A stretch of 64,000 bases of DNA from Ischnura elegans. Lineage: Eukaryota > Arthropoda > Insecta > Odonata > Coenagrionidae. The DNA lies in contig NC_060257.1 of the NCBI RefSeq assembly GCF_921293095.1, forward strand, positions 54,534,968-54,598,967. The letters run 5' to 3'. Position 1 is the first letter of the stretch, and every line of letters begins with the position of its first letter. Shown here in pieces: positions 21,501-36,500 of this stretch. The position numbers were made by a program, and so were the translations under genes. The notes beneath the pieces were generated by a model. The model did not search any database, was not told where the DNA came from, and saw nothing but the letters and a program-made list of their open reading frames with translations.

Positions 21501-24500
21501 TCGAATGTTGCCCAATATGATAAATCTCACATCTTTTATTCTTCTCCTGTATGAAAATTGTGTCAAATTAACGACTTCCATTTTGTGACGTAGGTAAGTC
21601 AAGAGAGCGGGGATGTGTTAGGGTTCCAAACACCCGAAATGCTTAGCGCGCAATTAACCAGAAATTAGATTAGGGGAAGCTATGGTAGTGTGCGGGTCGC
21701 CAATATTTACATTACGTTGACAATGCACACGCCTTGAAAATAATGCATTTCATTAGCATACGTTTCCTTTTCATAATGATTAAGGATAATCACATCGTTG
21801 TTTATTGGTATAAATTATGAAATTTAAATATTTAGTAAAATAGAGTGTCAGAGGACCAGGGATGCCAACTTACAAAAAATTATTGGGGGGGCCCAAACCG
21901 GGGATCTTGCCCCGGGAAATTTTATAAGTAATGAGTTTTAGGTTTTTTTAAGCATTTTAGAAGATTAGTATGATCAACATTAGAACCCTGATAACTCGAA
22001 TCTCAATATCTGGACACTCCGGGGAAAATCGACAAGCGTGACACATTTTTTCCTCACACCCATAACGAATTTTCGAGGGGGCTCTGGCCCCCTCAGGCCC
22101 TATGGAGTCGGCGCCACTGCAGGGGACAGATTCCCCTGGTCTAGAACTCATTTCAAATATCTTTGCGACTGAGCGAGAGATAGGCCAAAGTTTTTTTGTG
22201 AGGTGAGGGCGAAGGGCACGTGACTTCCTGAAAACCAAACAAAATGCGATAGGCGGAGCCAAGCCTACAGGAAATTCAGTCGCGTTTAGACCTCCGTGAG
22301 TAAGTTAGCTGTGTTGCCAAGTAGGAAGAGGGTTTTTGACGCAGTTTTTCGTTTCCATCAAGAAGGTTGTAAATATCTGGAGGGTGCACTACTGGTTTCG
22401 AGCGCGGAGCGAAGTGCGGCCGGAATGGGTAGGACAGGAAGTAGGGTAGGAAAATGAACTCTAGACCAGGGGCATCTACCCTCTTCAGTGGCGCCGTGCT
22501 TGGGTAGGACAAGCCACGCCCACTTTGACCAAAACATTGACAACCCCATAAGAGCCCATGTTTACCATTTGGTGAAGTTTTTGATCATAACTTGTTAATA
22601 CATAAAAATAAACTATGGAACGCACATTGTATACCTTTTTTTCTTACTTCATTGTTAGGCTTCGCGAAGTTATGGCTCTAACATCTTTTCCCAGGGAAAA
22701 GTTACTATCAATCACCACGGTTACGTTCTACAACAAGCTCAGCGGAAAATAAATTTTACGAGCAAGGGCGTACCCAGGATCATAACTAGGGGGGAGGGGC
22801 AAGCCATGGTCTAGGGGAGGGCAATCCTTGGTCTAGGGGGGGGGGGGGGAAACCAAGTTGTGACATTAGTTTATGAGATTATTTCATTGAAAAAAGTATA
22901 GTTTTATTTTAGTTACATATCTTATACTAATACATACCATTTTTCTTGGGTTTAAAGAAAATTTGTTGAATGTTTTCATTTCAATTCAGTACTGATTTTG
23001 CTTAAAGACTTGTCCGATTTTTGCTTCTAGGGGGGGGGGAAGCTGGCTCCCCCTCCCCCTTGCTGGGTACGCCCATGTTTACGAGAGTACCCAGACGGCA
23101 CAGCATCCTCCGTATCTAATTCGTATGCAGATAGTATCCATTGACAAAAAGCGACGGAGCGGTAGTCAATGGATACTATCTGCATACGAATTAGATACGG
23201 AGGATTCTGTGCCGTCTGGGTAAACTAGTCATTTACCTGCACTTATACAGGTATTGAATTTTATTATAGCCAACAGAAATTGACAAATATAGTAACTTAG
23301 TATATTTATATAATATTTAAGCTTATAAAATTTATTAATGCATTTTGATTCTATTATCAATTTAGAGATATTTTTTCTTTAAACTGCATTGAAATCTGAA
23401 AAAACTTTTAAAATAACCATTGTGAAAAACCCTTTCCAAAAAGAACCAGGTTCTCTTTTATCTTCTGACGCATTTATTATATTTATTTTTATATAACGTT
23501 TTTACACTTATCGTTAGTATGTTATAAATAAAGCAACTAATGAAAACATAGAATTTTATAATGGCATAAACATAAGTTCCAGTAGGTAGTCTTTTTATTG
23601 CACCTTACATATATATGTTTCACGATAGACCGAAGCATTGTGGGGAGCCGACCTAATCAGACCGCCCCTACTTGTAACAGTATTTTTAATGATAGTAATA
23701 TAATAAAATGTTTGCTTAGTAAAAAGACAATGTAAACAGCGGTGTATCCAGAGGGATATAGGGATCCAGATACAGTGATGCCCCAGGTTACACTAGTTAA
23801 AATGATAATTTTGTTCGGACCCCCACTACTGGTAGGAGGCTACCCAATAGACCACCACCTAGATCCCTATCCTGGATCCACTGCTGACTGCATGCTACCC
23901 AGATAGCACAGAATCCTCCGTATCTAATTCGTATGCAGATAGTATCCATTGACAAATATGGACGGAGCGGTAGTCAATGGATACTATCTGCATACAAATT
24001 AGATGCGGAGGATTCTGTGCCGTCTGGGTAGGGAGGTTTGAAAAATCATTATTTTTCGGGATCAAATTTGCTCTGTACTGAAAAGTTGTGTGCTGATATA
24101 AGGGTATCTGATCTGAAATAGTATAAAATCAGATTATAATAGCCACTGCTGCCTGAGCCCTAAAATTTACAAAGCTGTGAAAGTTCAGGCATAATTCAGA
24201 GACAAACACTTGCGGAAAAGAATTAATGCTAATTTAGGACATTTTTGCGTAAGGATAAAACCTCAGAGCTCAGAGAAATTTTTGAGTCTAATACACTTTA
24301 CTTGTTTTTATTGATATTAATAATAGAATAGTGTAAGGATAAGCCGTAAAACTCACCATTTTGAACCATTTATCTTAAAATTCTGCAATTTATCAATCTC
24401 GCACCAACCGCTTATCCTGGTCGGTATTCCATACCCCCACACACCCTGGTATTTGTTGTACCTAAACCCCCCCCCCCAGTCTTAAATATTGTTGTATCTT

Positions 24501-27500
24501 TTCTTTAACCTCAAGTTTGAGAAGATTGTTTGCCTGTCAGACCTTTGTGCCCCCCAGAAAAGATTCCCAGATCTGCCCTCATTGTGTTCACAGGATGTTT
24601 TTTGTCTCCACACGTACAGACACACTTAATGATGAATGTTGTGGAGCGGGATATAAGCAGATCTCACGCGCAGTATGTGGAACTAGTTTTTTTTATTGTT
24701 CGCAGTAACTTATGTAGTTATACCATCATCATACCTGCCTAAAAATTCTGCCATGTGACCATGAATTCCAAGTTTCTCATTTCTCTGGGTTCTGTCCAAC
24801 CCAAGCAATGCCGAATGGCTTGTTAGTTCGTAATAAATTATAGATGTATGTAGGTATTTGATTCTTATTTCAGAATATTGAATGAATGAATTTCAAGATC
24901 ACCTTTTCCACTATATGGCTTACAAGCATTATTCTTGTTCATTTTTGACAGCTTTCACTGTATGAAGAGGATATCTTCATATGTGGAGCTGCGATGTTAA
25001 GCGACGAATGGGCTATAACAACAGCCCACTGCACACAAGTGTGAGTATACTTAATGAATCCTAAAACAAACACATTTGTATTAGAAGTTTAGGGGAATAA
25101 TTACTCAAATGCTAACGACATCATGATGTTTACATAATGATTACACTTCGAAATCCAGGAAACCTATTGTACCTGGTGAAAATGGTAAAAGTCCAGAATT
25201 TTTAGTTAAAAACGATTTGAACTTAGCCCCTTCTTCGCAACATATGCTTTTAATTAAGCCTGGAGAATTCAAGTGCTCATCAAATCATTGGTATTCTACG
25301 TAATTCATTGTTGTATCCATTACCACATTGTGTTTTTCACTTGGGTGTATCTTCATAATTAAGCTTCAAAGTCTAATCTGTATATCAAAGTTGATTCAAT
25401 GTAAATCTTCATTTGATGGCAATATCAGAGTATTTATTACAGCACACCAGAGATTTTTGACCTTGAAAATAAAGAAAATCAAATTGGAATTCACCGACCC
25501 CAAAAAATAAATTAATTACAGTTTCTGTCTTCAAATAATTCAGAAGACCTATGACAGGACACTTAGTGAGAGAATATTAAAGATTTTGAAGCATTTTCTT
25601 TGCGCACAAAAAATCGAATTTTTAGCTTTTTTTGCATTTTCAAATCAAAATTTTGGCAATAAAATTAAAAATGAAGAAAAACAATCCTGTATCAGGCCCA
25701 TGCTGGGCCGCTGGTACACTGGGATATATCCTAGTGTGCCCTCCAGTCTGGAAATCTTTGGTGCCCTCCTGTTCCCATACTGACAAATTTTACAGTCATA
25801 ATACCAACATTGAGCAGTTATTTTGATTTCAATAATGTCTCATTTAACCGTACAATTAAAAATGCCTTTAGTACACAAAATAATAATTTAAATTAATATA
25901 ATTCAGTCATGTAAGATTCAATTCAATCTCAAGAGGGCAAGGTTTAAAATTTCATAATTTATTTCTTATATTCCACACCCCCAGACCCCGGTAGTCCTCC
26001 CCCTGCATAGTGCTGGTGCCCTCTGGCCATGGTCATCCTCCGCCCTAAGAAAGGGTTCAGCACGGGCCTGCCCTGTATGTGCAGTGAATGGATTTTTATT
26101 TACATCAATTTAACATTTGGATTAAATAAGTAACTTCCCATTTTCAAAGAACCAAACATTGCTCCCTGCCAATATTGAAAAATTAGCACCCATGGACTTT
26201 AACACAGCAAAGTGATCAAAAATCCAAGTTATTATTATCTTTTGTAGAGCCAATTACTTCATGATTATATTGAATCGTGTTCCTCTTTTCTTTTCACTCT
26301 CTTAAAAAGTGTTGTAATTACGAGAGAGTTAGTGAACACAAGTTAAAAGAATGAAAATCCTGAAGTTCATTCTTAGTAACGCTATCATCTCGTTTAAAAT
26401 TTGCTTACGTAAAGAACAAAACAAAGAAGTACATTGGAGACTGTGACAAAATGTTTATTTTCAAAAGCGATTATCAATATAACCACTTTACAATTGATTC
26501 CTTCTGTGAGGACGATCATTAATGGGTGGGAGGGTTGGGCTTAATTGCCAAGTAGTGGCCCTAAGGGCCTAAGGTCTCGCTAAACTGGGTCTCGGCCAGG
26601 GCCTGAATGCATTTGACCACTACTACCTCCGCTGCTACTTTCCTTAGCCCATGTCAGCTATAGCCGATGTCCGCTCATTTGCGTTGAAAAATCCTCGCCA
26701 GCTGTACCAAGCAATTATCAAGTCGTGTTATAGCAAAAACCATGTTAAGAATTGATACTTGTAGTTTCTAACAGTTTTTCTCACTCTGGCATTAATTCTC
26801 CCATTTTAGGATTCTTTGTTTTAAAATGTAAAAATAATTGGAAAGTAACGCATATTTTTTCTTTATGGGAACTTAGGAAGAACAGGAAAGAATTGAACCT
26901 AAGACTTGGAATCTCCATTGGTGAAGGAGAGGCATATCCTGTTGTTACGGTTATCACTCATCCCCTTTTCGATGACCATAGCCTTGACTTCGACTATGCA
27001 TTACTACAGGTAAGTAGCATCAAGTTTTTGGAGCCATATAGCGTTAACCATCTGATCTTGAGTGTGAGAACCCTTACCCAGTGAGAAATGGGTGGGGGAA
27101 TCCACGTGGAACCCACGTGGATACCACGTGTTTTTGGTCGTGGAATCAACGTGGAACCCACGTGGAAATTTGGTGGAAAAATTAAAACAGCAGTAGGTGC
27201 TGTCCTAAAACCATTAAAACCTCAACCACTCTATATCTAAACCTTCTATATATGTGTCTACGATTTTTCATGTTCTCTCATGGCTGCCTTTCCACGAATT
27301 ATATAAAAATAGAATGTGCAATACATTTTCACATAACTAGCGTGGTTTCAGGATGATAAATGACGAAATGTCACCAGAGAGTTAAGTTTCACAAATTAGA
27401 AATTCTGTTTAACATTTTATGATAATCACCACAAATCCACTTGAAATCAACGTGGATTCCACGTGGGTCCAACCACTCAATATCCACCACCACCAAATAT

Positions 27501-30500
27501 CCACCACTCAACGTGGATTCCACGTGGGTTCCACGTGGATTCCACCACCCATTTATCACTGGGTAGGCCATGGTAATGTTTTTGAATGGCCTGTGTGGCG
27601 GGCGTTCGAACCGCAGCGCGCCACTGCCGGAAGGCAGCACCGCCTGGAGGGAGACAGGCGGAAGGCTTTTGGCGCCGGCAGGGTAACGGGACCCTGAGGA
27701 TTTGGCGCCCTGGCACGAGGAGTAGCGTCCCGACAGCTTGAGGAGAGAGACCTGCCGATCCCGCGACGGTGATTTTCAATCCGCGAGCATCCATGTGAAA
27801 CAATTGCACATGCGCATGTAATTTTATCCCGAAAATAAACGGGTTAATTCCTAAATTATAGAGGTCGTAGTTATTTTGCCGCCTGTCGAGATAACCCTTA
27901 AAGACTTCTAAAGCCTGCATGGTGAGTGTAGGGAAAATGTTTTTCAACGCTTGACCAGATTTTCTTACCACTGGCAGTCTTTCTTTAAGATTTTATTGCC
28001 ATCCTTCCCGAGGTTACTTGAACTCGGCCAAACCTAAAGGCAGTGGATAAGAAACCCTAGGGCTGGCTCGCAGGTTACACTTCTGGGGGCAGGGTCTGGA
28101 AGCGTTAGCTTATCACCTCTGCGCCTCAGAAGGGGGAGGACTGGAAGGAAAAAGGAAGGAGGCACCACCGGGATAGGAGCCCGACAACGCCACCTGGGAG
28201 GGGATAGGGAAGGAAGGGGAGGGAGGAATCCCGCACCGTCACAAAGGGGGGTGGGTCCTACCATCAGCGAAACCAGGCAGAGACATGAATCTGCCAGCGA
28301 TTTTAGAGGATTTTCCTATGAGGAAGAAAAATCCATCGATCAAATTGCTAAAACCTAGAGGCAGAGAGCACAAAGGCGTCTTTTAAGGATTGGGCACCCT
28401 CATCATGGGGAGGGCTACTCAGATTATCCCTTCTCCGAGAGAGAGATTTCAATGAATCCTTGCATTTCAGAGGAATTTATTTATCTTGCTGTTGACTATT
28501 AGCCGGGGAAACTTATTTGAACACATTGATCTCTCTTTCTTATACTATCGGTGGTGGGTCCTCCGTCCATGCGTAATTACCAAGAACATATTACATTCAT
28601 GGTCTGTCATCAGCGGGTAGGGTAGGCAGTCCTGGATTATGGGGTCCACTACCTGCTTGGCACATTTCTGGGGTTGACGGAAAAATATATTCCCCGCTCA
28701 TGTTGTGCACACAGTGGCAGAAATATTTTGACACTCCCGGAGCTAAAGGGTTAACATCCCAAGCGGCAGACGATATCCACCGGATATCACAATAAGGTTG
28801 ATACATTCAAAACATGTTGCGATTACACAATGCATATTTTTACAATGTTACATAGATATCCTATTTGTAACATCCACAACAAGCTGTAAAAATAACATAC
28901 CATAGATATCCAAGTTGTAATATCCATGCCGATGGCCACTGTTGGACGTCACTGCAACGTTGTTTGGCAGGTCCTTTGCATATTTGACAGACATCCATAC
29001 AATGTTAATTGGATTAACATGGATATTGAACGGATGTCATATGTAAACGCCAACAATGTTGTCTCGAATCTGCAGGGATATCAATTGCAGCTTGGGATGT
29101 TTATCTAATCCATATGACTTATCAATTACATAGCGAAAGTGTGCTTGCTATTTGGGGATTACCAGGCAGAAGGGGAATTTAAATTAGTGCTTTTGATCCT
29201 ATATTGATTGAATAGGTAATTCTTCAGTGGCTAATTCACCTTATTTTTCCTGCCATTGCCTGAATGTTTAGTCTACACCTCTTCAATACATTCCTCAATC
29301 TTCCTATAAATCTCCAAACTATAACATATAACATTCTCCCTTTAAATTTCCAAACTTTGCAATATAGTATACATATTTGAACTCACAAGGAATATGATTG
29401 TAAAGTTATGTGCACAGTGCATTATACTATCTCAAATATAAATTTTGGATTCTCAGCCATAATTATGTATATTTTATTTGGGTGAGATGTTTTCAAAGTC
29501 AGCATCAAGAATGGCAATTACATTGTGTACCTACTTAAATGTGCAGTGGGTAACAAGTACGCTTTTAGTGCCTGACTGGGGGCAATATTTATTCTCTTCG
29601 CACATGCAAGTTTTCAATCGCAATGTTCAGTATCCTATTAATCAATAGGAAAATTAATTTTCAGGTGAAAAAGCCCTTCATACATCCCAAAAATCAGAAG
29701 TTGAATCATGTTTCTTTGGCTAGTAGAATGGTTGACAGCACATGGGCTTATGTATCCGGCTGGGGAACAACCAAGGTAAGTTGGATCTTTTAGAATTCCT
29801 GCGTATCTGATCAGTGATACACAATATGTATGAAGAGACTTTTTTTGGCTGTTCTATGGCTCAATTATGACTCTACCTCAAGCTCCTACCATACTAGCAC
29901 AAATTTAGCCTTATCCCTAAACACAAGGATAACATACGATAGATAAGAAACCAATGTGGACAGAGAGATAAGTACATATGAAGATTCCATGCTGTATTTG
30001 GGGTTAAATTGGAGATGAAAGTCCTCATTTTTGGAGAAACACCTATCCTTACACCGTAATGACTGGTTGGTGGTGGCTGCTTCGCGTATAATCGCCGAGC
30101 TCTCAGGCGAGATTCATGAGAACTACGTGAAAAAATGATAAAACATAAATTTGATTTCGACAGTGAAAGATTCATTGCATTTTCTCTGAGTTTTGGAGGG
30201 AGGGGGTTAAACCTCCAAAACCCCCCCTCAGTGCACCACTGGAGGGTAGATCCTACCATCCGTGGAGGGTAGATGAAGGGTAGGGCAACCCTCAATGGAG
30301 ACTAAACAAAGTTTAGGACTACTCTCGTATGGTATGGTATGGTATTTGGATGAGCCAACCAACTGAGGTCATTTGTGCCATAAGGGAAGGATAAGGAGGG
30401 AAGGGAGGATAGAAACCTGGTGTTGGAATTAGCCTGCTCTTAACGAAAGGCTCCAAGGGGACCACGGCTTAACATCCTGTCCAACAGACGGAGTCTTGCA

Positions 30501-33500
30501 CTTGAAATGTCCTCCAGATAACATTCAAGCAGGAATCGGGCAATCTCTGAAAATTCTCTGCCACTGCCGGGATTTGAACCCAAGCCCACGGGGTGGGAAG
30601 CCTACACTCTAGCCACCACACCAACCCCTAGGACTACCCTAAACGGAGAGTAGATGAAGGGTTGGGCTACTTTCAACAGAGGGTAGATGAAGGGTAAGGT
30701 TACCTCAATGAAGGGTAGATACAGTCGGATCCGGATTTAACGTCTTCGCATTTAACGTTTTTCCGCATTTAGCGTTTATTTTTTTGGGTCCCGATTCATT
30801 CCCTATTAGGACAATGTAAAAATTATCCGTATTTAGTGTTTCCGCATTTTGCGTTTTTCCGCATTTATGGTCGTAAAAATTTGTCCCGCTCAAAATGTTT
30901 TTGCCCGATTTAACGTTTTTTCATGACGGTTCATCCAAATCTTCGAATTTATGCTCATCAACAAGAACAGTCTCATGAAAGTTTACCAAGAGTCGATAGA
31001 ATCTACCGGGGAACGCTTCTTCAACTGCTTTCTTCCGCGAGCGCAGCGCTGCGACCTTCAACTCGCAAGCTGGGTGATTTGTCTTCTCGTAATGTTTCGC
31101 TCCCCTTCTGATCCAAACACCAGGCACTTTTTGTATCAGATCCGATCTAATGGAGCAAAGTCATCCCTTAATAACCTCGAACTACCTTATCCTTCACTTC
31201 TTGAACTTGACTTCGATGATACGTGACGACTGATGACACGAGTTATCCTCCGAGGGCCGCTACAATAATGGTTTTCTCGTTATGTTTTCAATTGATGGCT
31301 TATGCCCCTTTCAACTCTACTACCTACGGGCAGTCGATTATGAGCCCAATATTTTTTCAGTCGGCTACTTTCTCTTTTCAAAAGAGGAGGCCCAATATCA
31401 TTTGCGCAGTTCGCTAGAAGATTCTTTCTATAATCCATTCCAAGGTCAGTTTCCACGGAGGAACAGCGAAAGAACCGAGGAAGTGTTTCCCCTGTCGTGA
31501 TCGTGAGTGATAGCATTCTTTCCCTACGGAACAACATTATTTTACATCGTAATTTAGATATCCCGGAGCCAATTTACCGACATGCGGCTGGTTGATATCG
31601 ATGTCGATTCAAAAATATCTATATGGTGCTAATTAAAGTCAAAAGATAATGACAATCGGAGTTTTGACGAACTATCACGGTCCATGACTCTAAATAAATC
31701 GCTCATGCTGGAAAAAAATCACCGCATACTCACGGTAGAATAGATGAGCGCGGAAAAATACGAAAATCCGGCAGGTATCCCTTGGTGGTTGAATTCGACA
31801 TCATAACCCTGACGAAATTGCCAAACTCCAGAGGCACTGACAATTTTTCGGATGAAATCCAGTTCTGTTGAAGATTAAACCTTTTCACTTAACAGAGTTT
31901 AGCTAATCGTCATTCAAGGTCCAACCAAATTTTATTAAAAGCTGCCGAGAAACAAGGCGAGTCGGAGTCAAGGTAATCAGCGCGCCGCGTAAGCAACTTC
32001 TCCCGGCTCCATTCGACCTGCATAAGGCTGCGGATATATGACAACGAATCTGGTGTTATCATCGTGTTAAATCACCATCGACTTGTACGCATACTAGAAA
32101 TAAGATTCTACTTTTTTGGATGACCTCGAAATCCAAAATGTGTGCATAGGAGGCTTTTTAAAGGCTCATAAATCCCTTGTTTCGCCGAGGCAACAGAAAA
32201 CGTTAAGTTGGCAAAATTCCAGAAAACCTCCGTTTTAGCATGTATTAAACGAGGTCAAGATAAGGAAAAAATAATAATTATGCATAATTAAGTAAAATTG
32301 CTTTTGGATAGAGGTTGAATGCAAAAGCGGATCCAGGATAGGGACAATGGGGGGCATAGATATAGAAAACCTCCGGTAGTTGAGAATTCGGGATTAGCGA
32401 TCTTCTGCTGCCCCTTTATTTCACTCATTCCTCATGATTTTTCGAGTACCTACTTACACCTTTTCTTATTATATTAGAAATGCTATAGTCACCTACAGGC
32501 CACTTTTATAGAAAAAATTCTAAATTTCATCGAGATCACTGAAATATGCATAAAAATGGAATCACTAATGCACACAATAATAATCCGTGTGGGAATGGTT
32601 TTAAGTTGATGTTTATTAGAATTTTCTTAAAATATTTCATTAAAACAATTGTCATCCTCTCATTACTTATTTTTACTACCCATTTTTTTAGCCGATTCCT
32701 GAAAAGTATTATCCAACCTTCACAGGGCAGAGAACATTTCATTAAAGAATTTTTTGCTGCATTCAGCACCTTTTAGGTACTTGAAATAATATTTTTTATT
32801 CATAAAAAGCCATTCCAATCATTACAGACCCTAAAACCTGAAAAAAATGGCAAGTCCTCATTTAGTGTTTGTCCGCATTTAGTGTTTTAAATTTTGTCCC
32901 CCCTGAAAAACCTTAAATCAGGATTCTACTGTATATGGTAAGCGAAGGAGGCCTCAGGAAGGGTAGGACTATGCTCAATGGAGAGTAAACAAAGGGTACA
33001 CCTACCCTCAATAGAGGATAGACAAAGGGTAGGGCTTCCCTCTATGGAGGGTAGATGTATGGTGAGCAAAGGAGTTCCCAGGGAAGGTAGAGGAAAGGTA
33101 GTGCTACCCTTCCCTCACCCTTAATGAAGGGTAGATGAATGGTAAGCAAAGGATTTCCCAGCAAGGGTAATGCTGCCCTTCCCTTAACCTCCATGGAGTG
33201 TAGAGCATGGGTTGACGGAGGGTAACTACCCACCATGGAGGGTACTACCCTTCCTTTATCCTACATCTACCCACCATGGAGGAATTCACATATTTATATC
33301 AGGGTTTCATGCTTAGATAATAACTATAATCTATTTTCATTTTACATATTATCAATATTCCAATTATATATTTGAATGGTATTTATTCTTTTTCATGCCT
33401 GCTTTACCTAGGATGGAGAGGAAATACCAGCAAAACATTTGAGGCACGCAAATGTAACTGTTTACCCACATGAAAGTTGTAAAGGACAACATAACGGAAT

Positions 33501-36500
33501 TAAAAAGCGCATGATATGTGCTTCTGACCCAATACATCCAAAGAGATCATGTGTGGTGAGTTAATAAATTTTTTATTGGCAAATGCAATTTTTTGTACAT
33601 AGATATAGGACAATATGCATATGATTGCTCCACCTATAATTCATTCATTCTTGGCGGAGACTGTACGGACTATCAATAATGCAAATCTTTGTGAACCAAA
33701 CCAATGTCATACAACCTTACCACACTGTATGACCTTACCACAAAAGGGGGGTGATGTAAGATGAGGGCTCTTGGTACCTACTCCCGCATTTTGAGGGTAC
33801 GGCCTTTGTAGGGTCCCAAAACTATTACTTTGCGAACCCGCGACCATCATAAAAGGGGATGAGCAAGGAAACGAATATTTTCAGCCTTCGTTCGTCTGTG
33901 CAGGAAAATCTCATGCACAGACAGCGTGCACATACATCACCATCTGAAGTCTGTGAAAAAATCTCTCTCTTATGGAGGTTCCTAGATTCTCGCTTGTAGA
34001 GGCTTTCGAGAGTAAAAATGACTGGACCTAGCAATTTGTCTCATTTGTTGAGGTTTTCACTCATCAAGTCCTCGCTTATAGACGTATATGACTGTATATA
34101 TGTTATCAAGTAGTATATGACCATACATACATATATGGATATGATCATACTATGAGATGGAGTATCCCTGAATGCCATGAACAATCCCTCCTGCACGATT
34201 CACAAAACTAATTCAGTGATTGGTACTTGATTTTTTAATATTATTTTTCATTCTTATTTAATTTAAATAGGAGTCCCTGCCCACTCCCTTATGAATGCCA
34301 GTGATCTAAAATATGTATATGGGACTTTTAGCTTACACTTGTTGTTCCAGCTGTTACCTAAAAATTATATGTATGTGCCAACCTACATATATTATTAATA
34401 TATTAAATAATTAATTAAAAAGGATATATGTACACGATTAATTGAAAAGGATATATAAATACTTGGAAATAACTTTAAGAGGATAAATATACATAATATT
34501 GTCCAGATTAAGAGTTATTACTACACTTCTGGAAGGGCTACAATTACACCCATGTCTCGTATAGCGCAATTTCGATTAGCGCAATTTCGATATAGCGCAA
34601 ATTCGTTCCTCGAGGAAACATTGCAACGCAGTGTAGCCTAATCAAAAATCTTAAACGCTCTCGTGATAAAACGTGAACTTGCGCTAAGTACACACGAAAT
34701 TTCTATCAATTTACGCATATTAATATTATTTCTTGCCTCAAATCTTCTTTTTTGTTTATATATTAATCGAAATTCATTGCTGCGCAATTTCCAAAAGTAT
34801 TACTCGTCATTGGGTCTAGATAGCCGGCCTACCGAAGATTTATCTCGTCTCCTTAACAGAATGATAATAAATAATTTAGATCGTTAATTAAGCGTGGGGC
34901 TAGTGGAAATGAGTTTTTTTTTCAGCAATACGGTTTGAGACGTATTTTTGCCGTCGTAGGTTACCGGGCGATTGACTTCCAGGTAGAGAGTCTACGCTAA
35001 AGCCTTCAAGGTCATCGGTATTCACGGGGGAGAAATGGAGCAGTGACCGAGTTGCGCATGAATAGCATCAACACATAAAAGGGTCCGCTATAGAGTCTTA
35101 AACACAATGGCTTCGTTCCCTCCCCGCAGTCATAGCCCTTCTGCGTCTCAGGAATACAGTTCAGCAGAAGAAGGTGATATAGATAGAGCCATACAGAGTA
35201 AAAACCAAGAGAATATGGCAAAAAATAGGAATGCGTGTAGAAAAATCAAGAATTTATCAAGAAAAACCATTAACCTAGAAGAGGACTTGAGAGAGGTCAA
35301 TTGCTTTGAAAATGGAGAGCGTCAAAGCGATATTGCGCGGAAGTTTAAACTCACGATGCCATATTCTGAATAAAGACGAAGCTAAAATATCAGTGACCTC
35401 AGCCGCACCAACTTCAACCAAGCGGTCTACACATACGGAAAGTTCATGGTGAATCAGTACAAAAAGACGAGAGTGGTAATCGCTCCGAGACATTAAGTGA
35501 AAGATCCGGTTCGTTCCAGAATTTAAACGGCAAGCAGGTATTTTCAGTGCGGCGATATCAGGTGAATCTGCAAGTGTTGATAGCGCAGCCACCGCAACAT
35601 TTTCTGATGAACTCCAAGCTGTTATTGAAAGTGGCTCCTTTCCCCCTCAACTAGTTTTTAGTGTTGATGAGACGATATTATTTTGGAAAAGAATGCATTC
35701 TCGTTCATTCATTTTCAGGGAAGGAAAACCTGGGTCATGTTTCAAGGCATTTAAAGACTGTTTCACGTAGCTGCTAATGACTCGGAGGACTTCAAATTAA
35801 AATGATTTATCATTCATAAACTCCGCTAGCTATGAAATGGCATTTAAAGTAGCATTTTCCTGTCATTTCGATGAGCTACAAAAGGGCCTGGGTGACACAA
35901 CAGTTGTTTTTAGACTAGTTTTAAAAATCGTCAACTGCCGGCAACGCATTACGATCCCCTGAGATAGCAGATGTTAGCCCACCCGCACGACAGGATGGAA
36001 TTTCGAAAGCACGTAAGAATTTTTTTTAACGTGAATAAAAGTCTTTGAATGCGTGAATACTATCTTTAAAGATGTTTTAAACTATAAATATTTATAGAAA
36101 TAATGTTTTCTAAGGCTTTTTATGGGAATATAGATGTTTTAGAGGAAATTCAATACCCAAGACCTATGCTACCAGGAACGCATCCCTATCTTCCCTATGT
36201 TAAAACGCTCTCGTATAACGCAAATTCGTATAGCGCAAAGACCCCAAGGAACGCATCCCTTGCGCTATACGAGACATGGGTGTACAAGGATGAGTAACCT
36301 AAAATAATGGCTATCTGTGCTCAGATATCTCTATCTCTTGCATTTTCCGTGATGACATGATAATTTTCAAATATGGATATTTAACGCAGAAATATTTTAA
36401 TATCTAAAATGATTTTTTTCTTTTTCTCAGGGTGATACTGGAGGCCCCCTTGTACACAAGGGAAAGCTAATAGGGATGGTGTCTTGGGGTCAACACTGCC

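Larger units (their letters stand above)
22560..23290 (+). repeat. Dispersed repeat interrupted by two MITEs
   Basis: The segment with CTTCGCGAAGTTATG, ATCACCACGGTTACG and TAGTCATTT-CTGCACTTAT matches 48230-48430. Here two insertions (22763-23077 and 23090-23220) interrupt it; the copy at 48230 shows the uninterrupted order. Confidence 0.65.
30181..33290. repeat. GGGTAGATGAAGGGTAGGGC minisatellite split by two insertions
   Basis: Degenerate units built around GGAGGGTAGATGAAGGGTAG and GCTACCCTCAATGGAGGG occupy 30181-30313, 30641-30719 and 32932-33290. A SINE (30326-30628) and a TA-flanked Tigger-like element (30722-32931) are inserted within it; unit sequence resumes directly on the far side of each. 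Located in intron 5 of the protease homologue. Confidence 0.8.

Noticed and set aside
27477-27971. 164-residue minus-strand frame
   Set aside because: It overlaps the CACGTG fold-back and a GC-rich block, where long frames arise by chance; no recognisable domain or splice logic.
30326-30628. Functional tRNA gene
   Set aside because: A- and B-box-like motifs are present, but the sequence lacks a full cloverleaf and has a SINE body, tail and flanking duplications.
30722-32931. Transposase gene in the first Tigger-like element
   Set aside because: Short frames on both strands (30921-31127, 31280-31537, 32536-32776) show no DDE or helix-turn-helix motifs.
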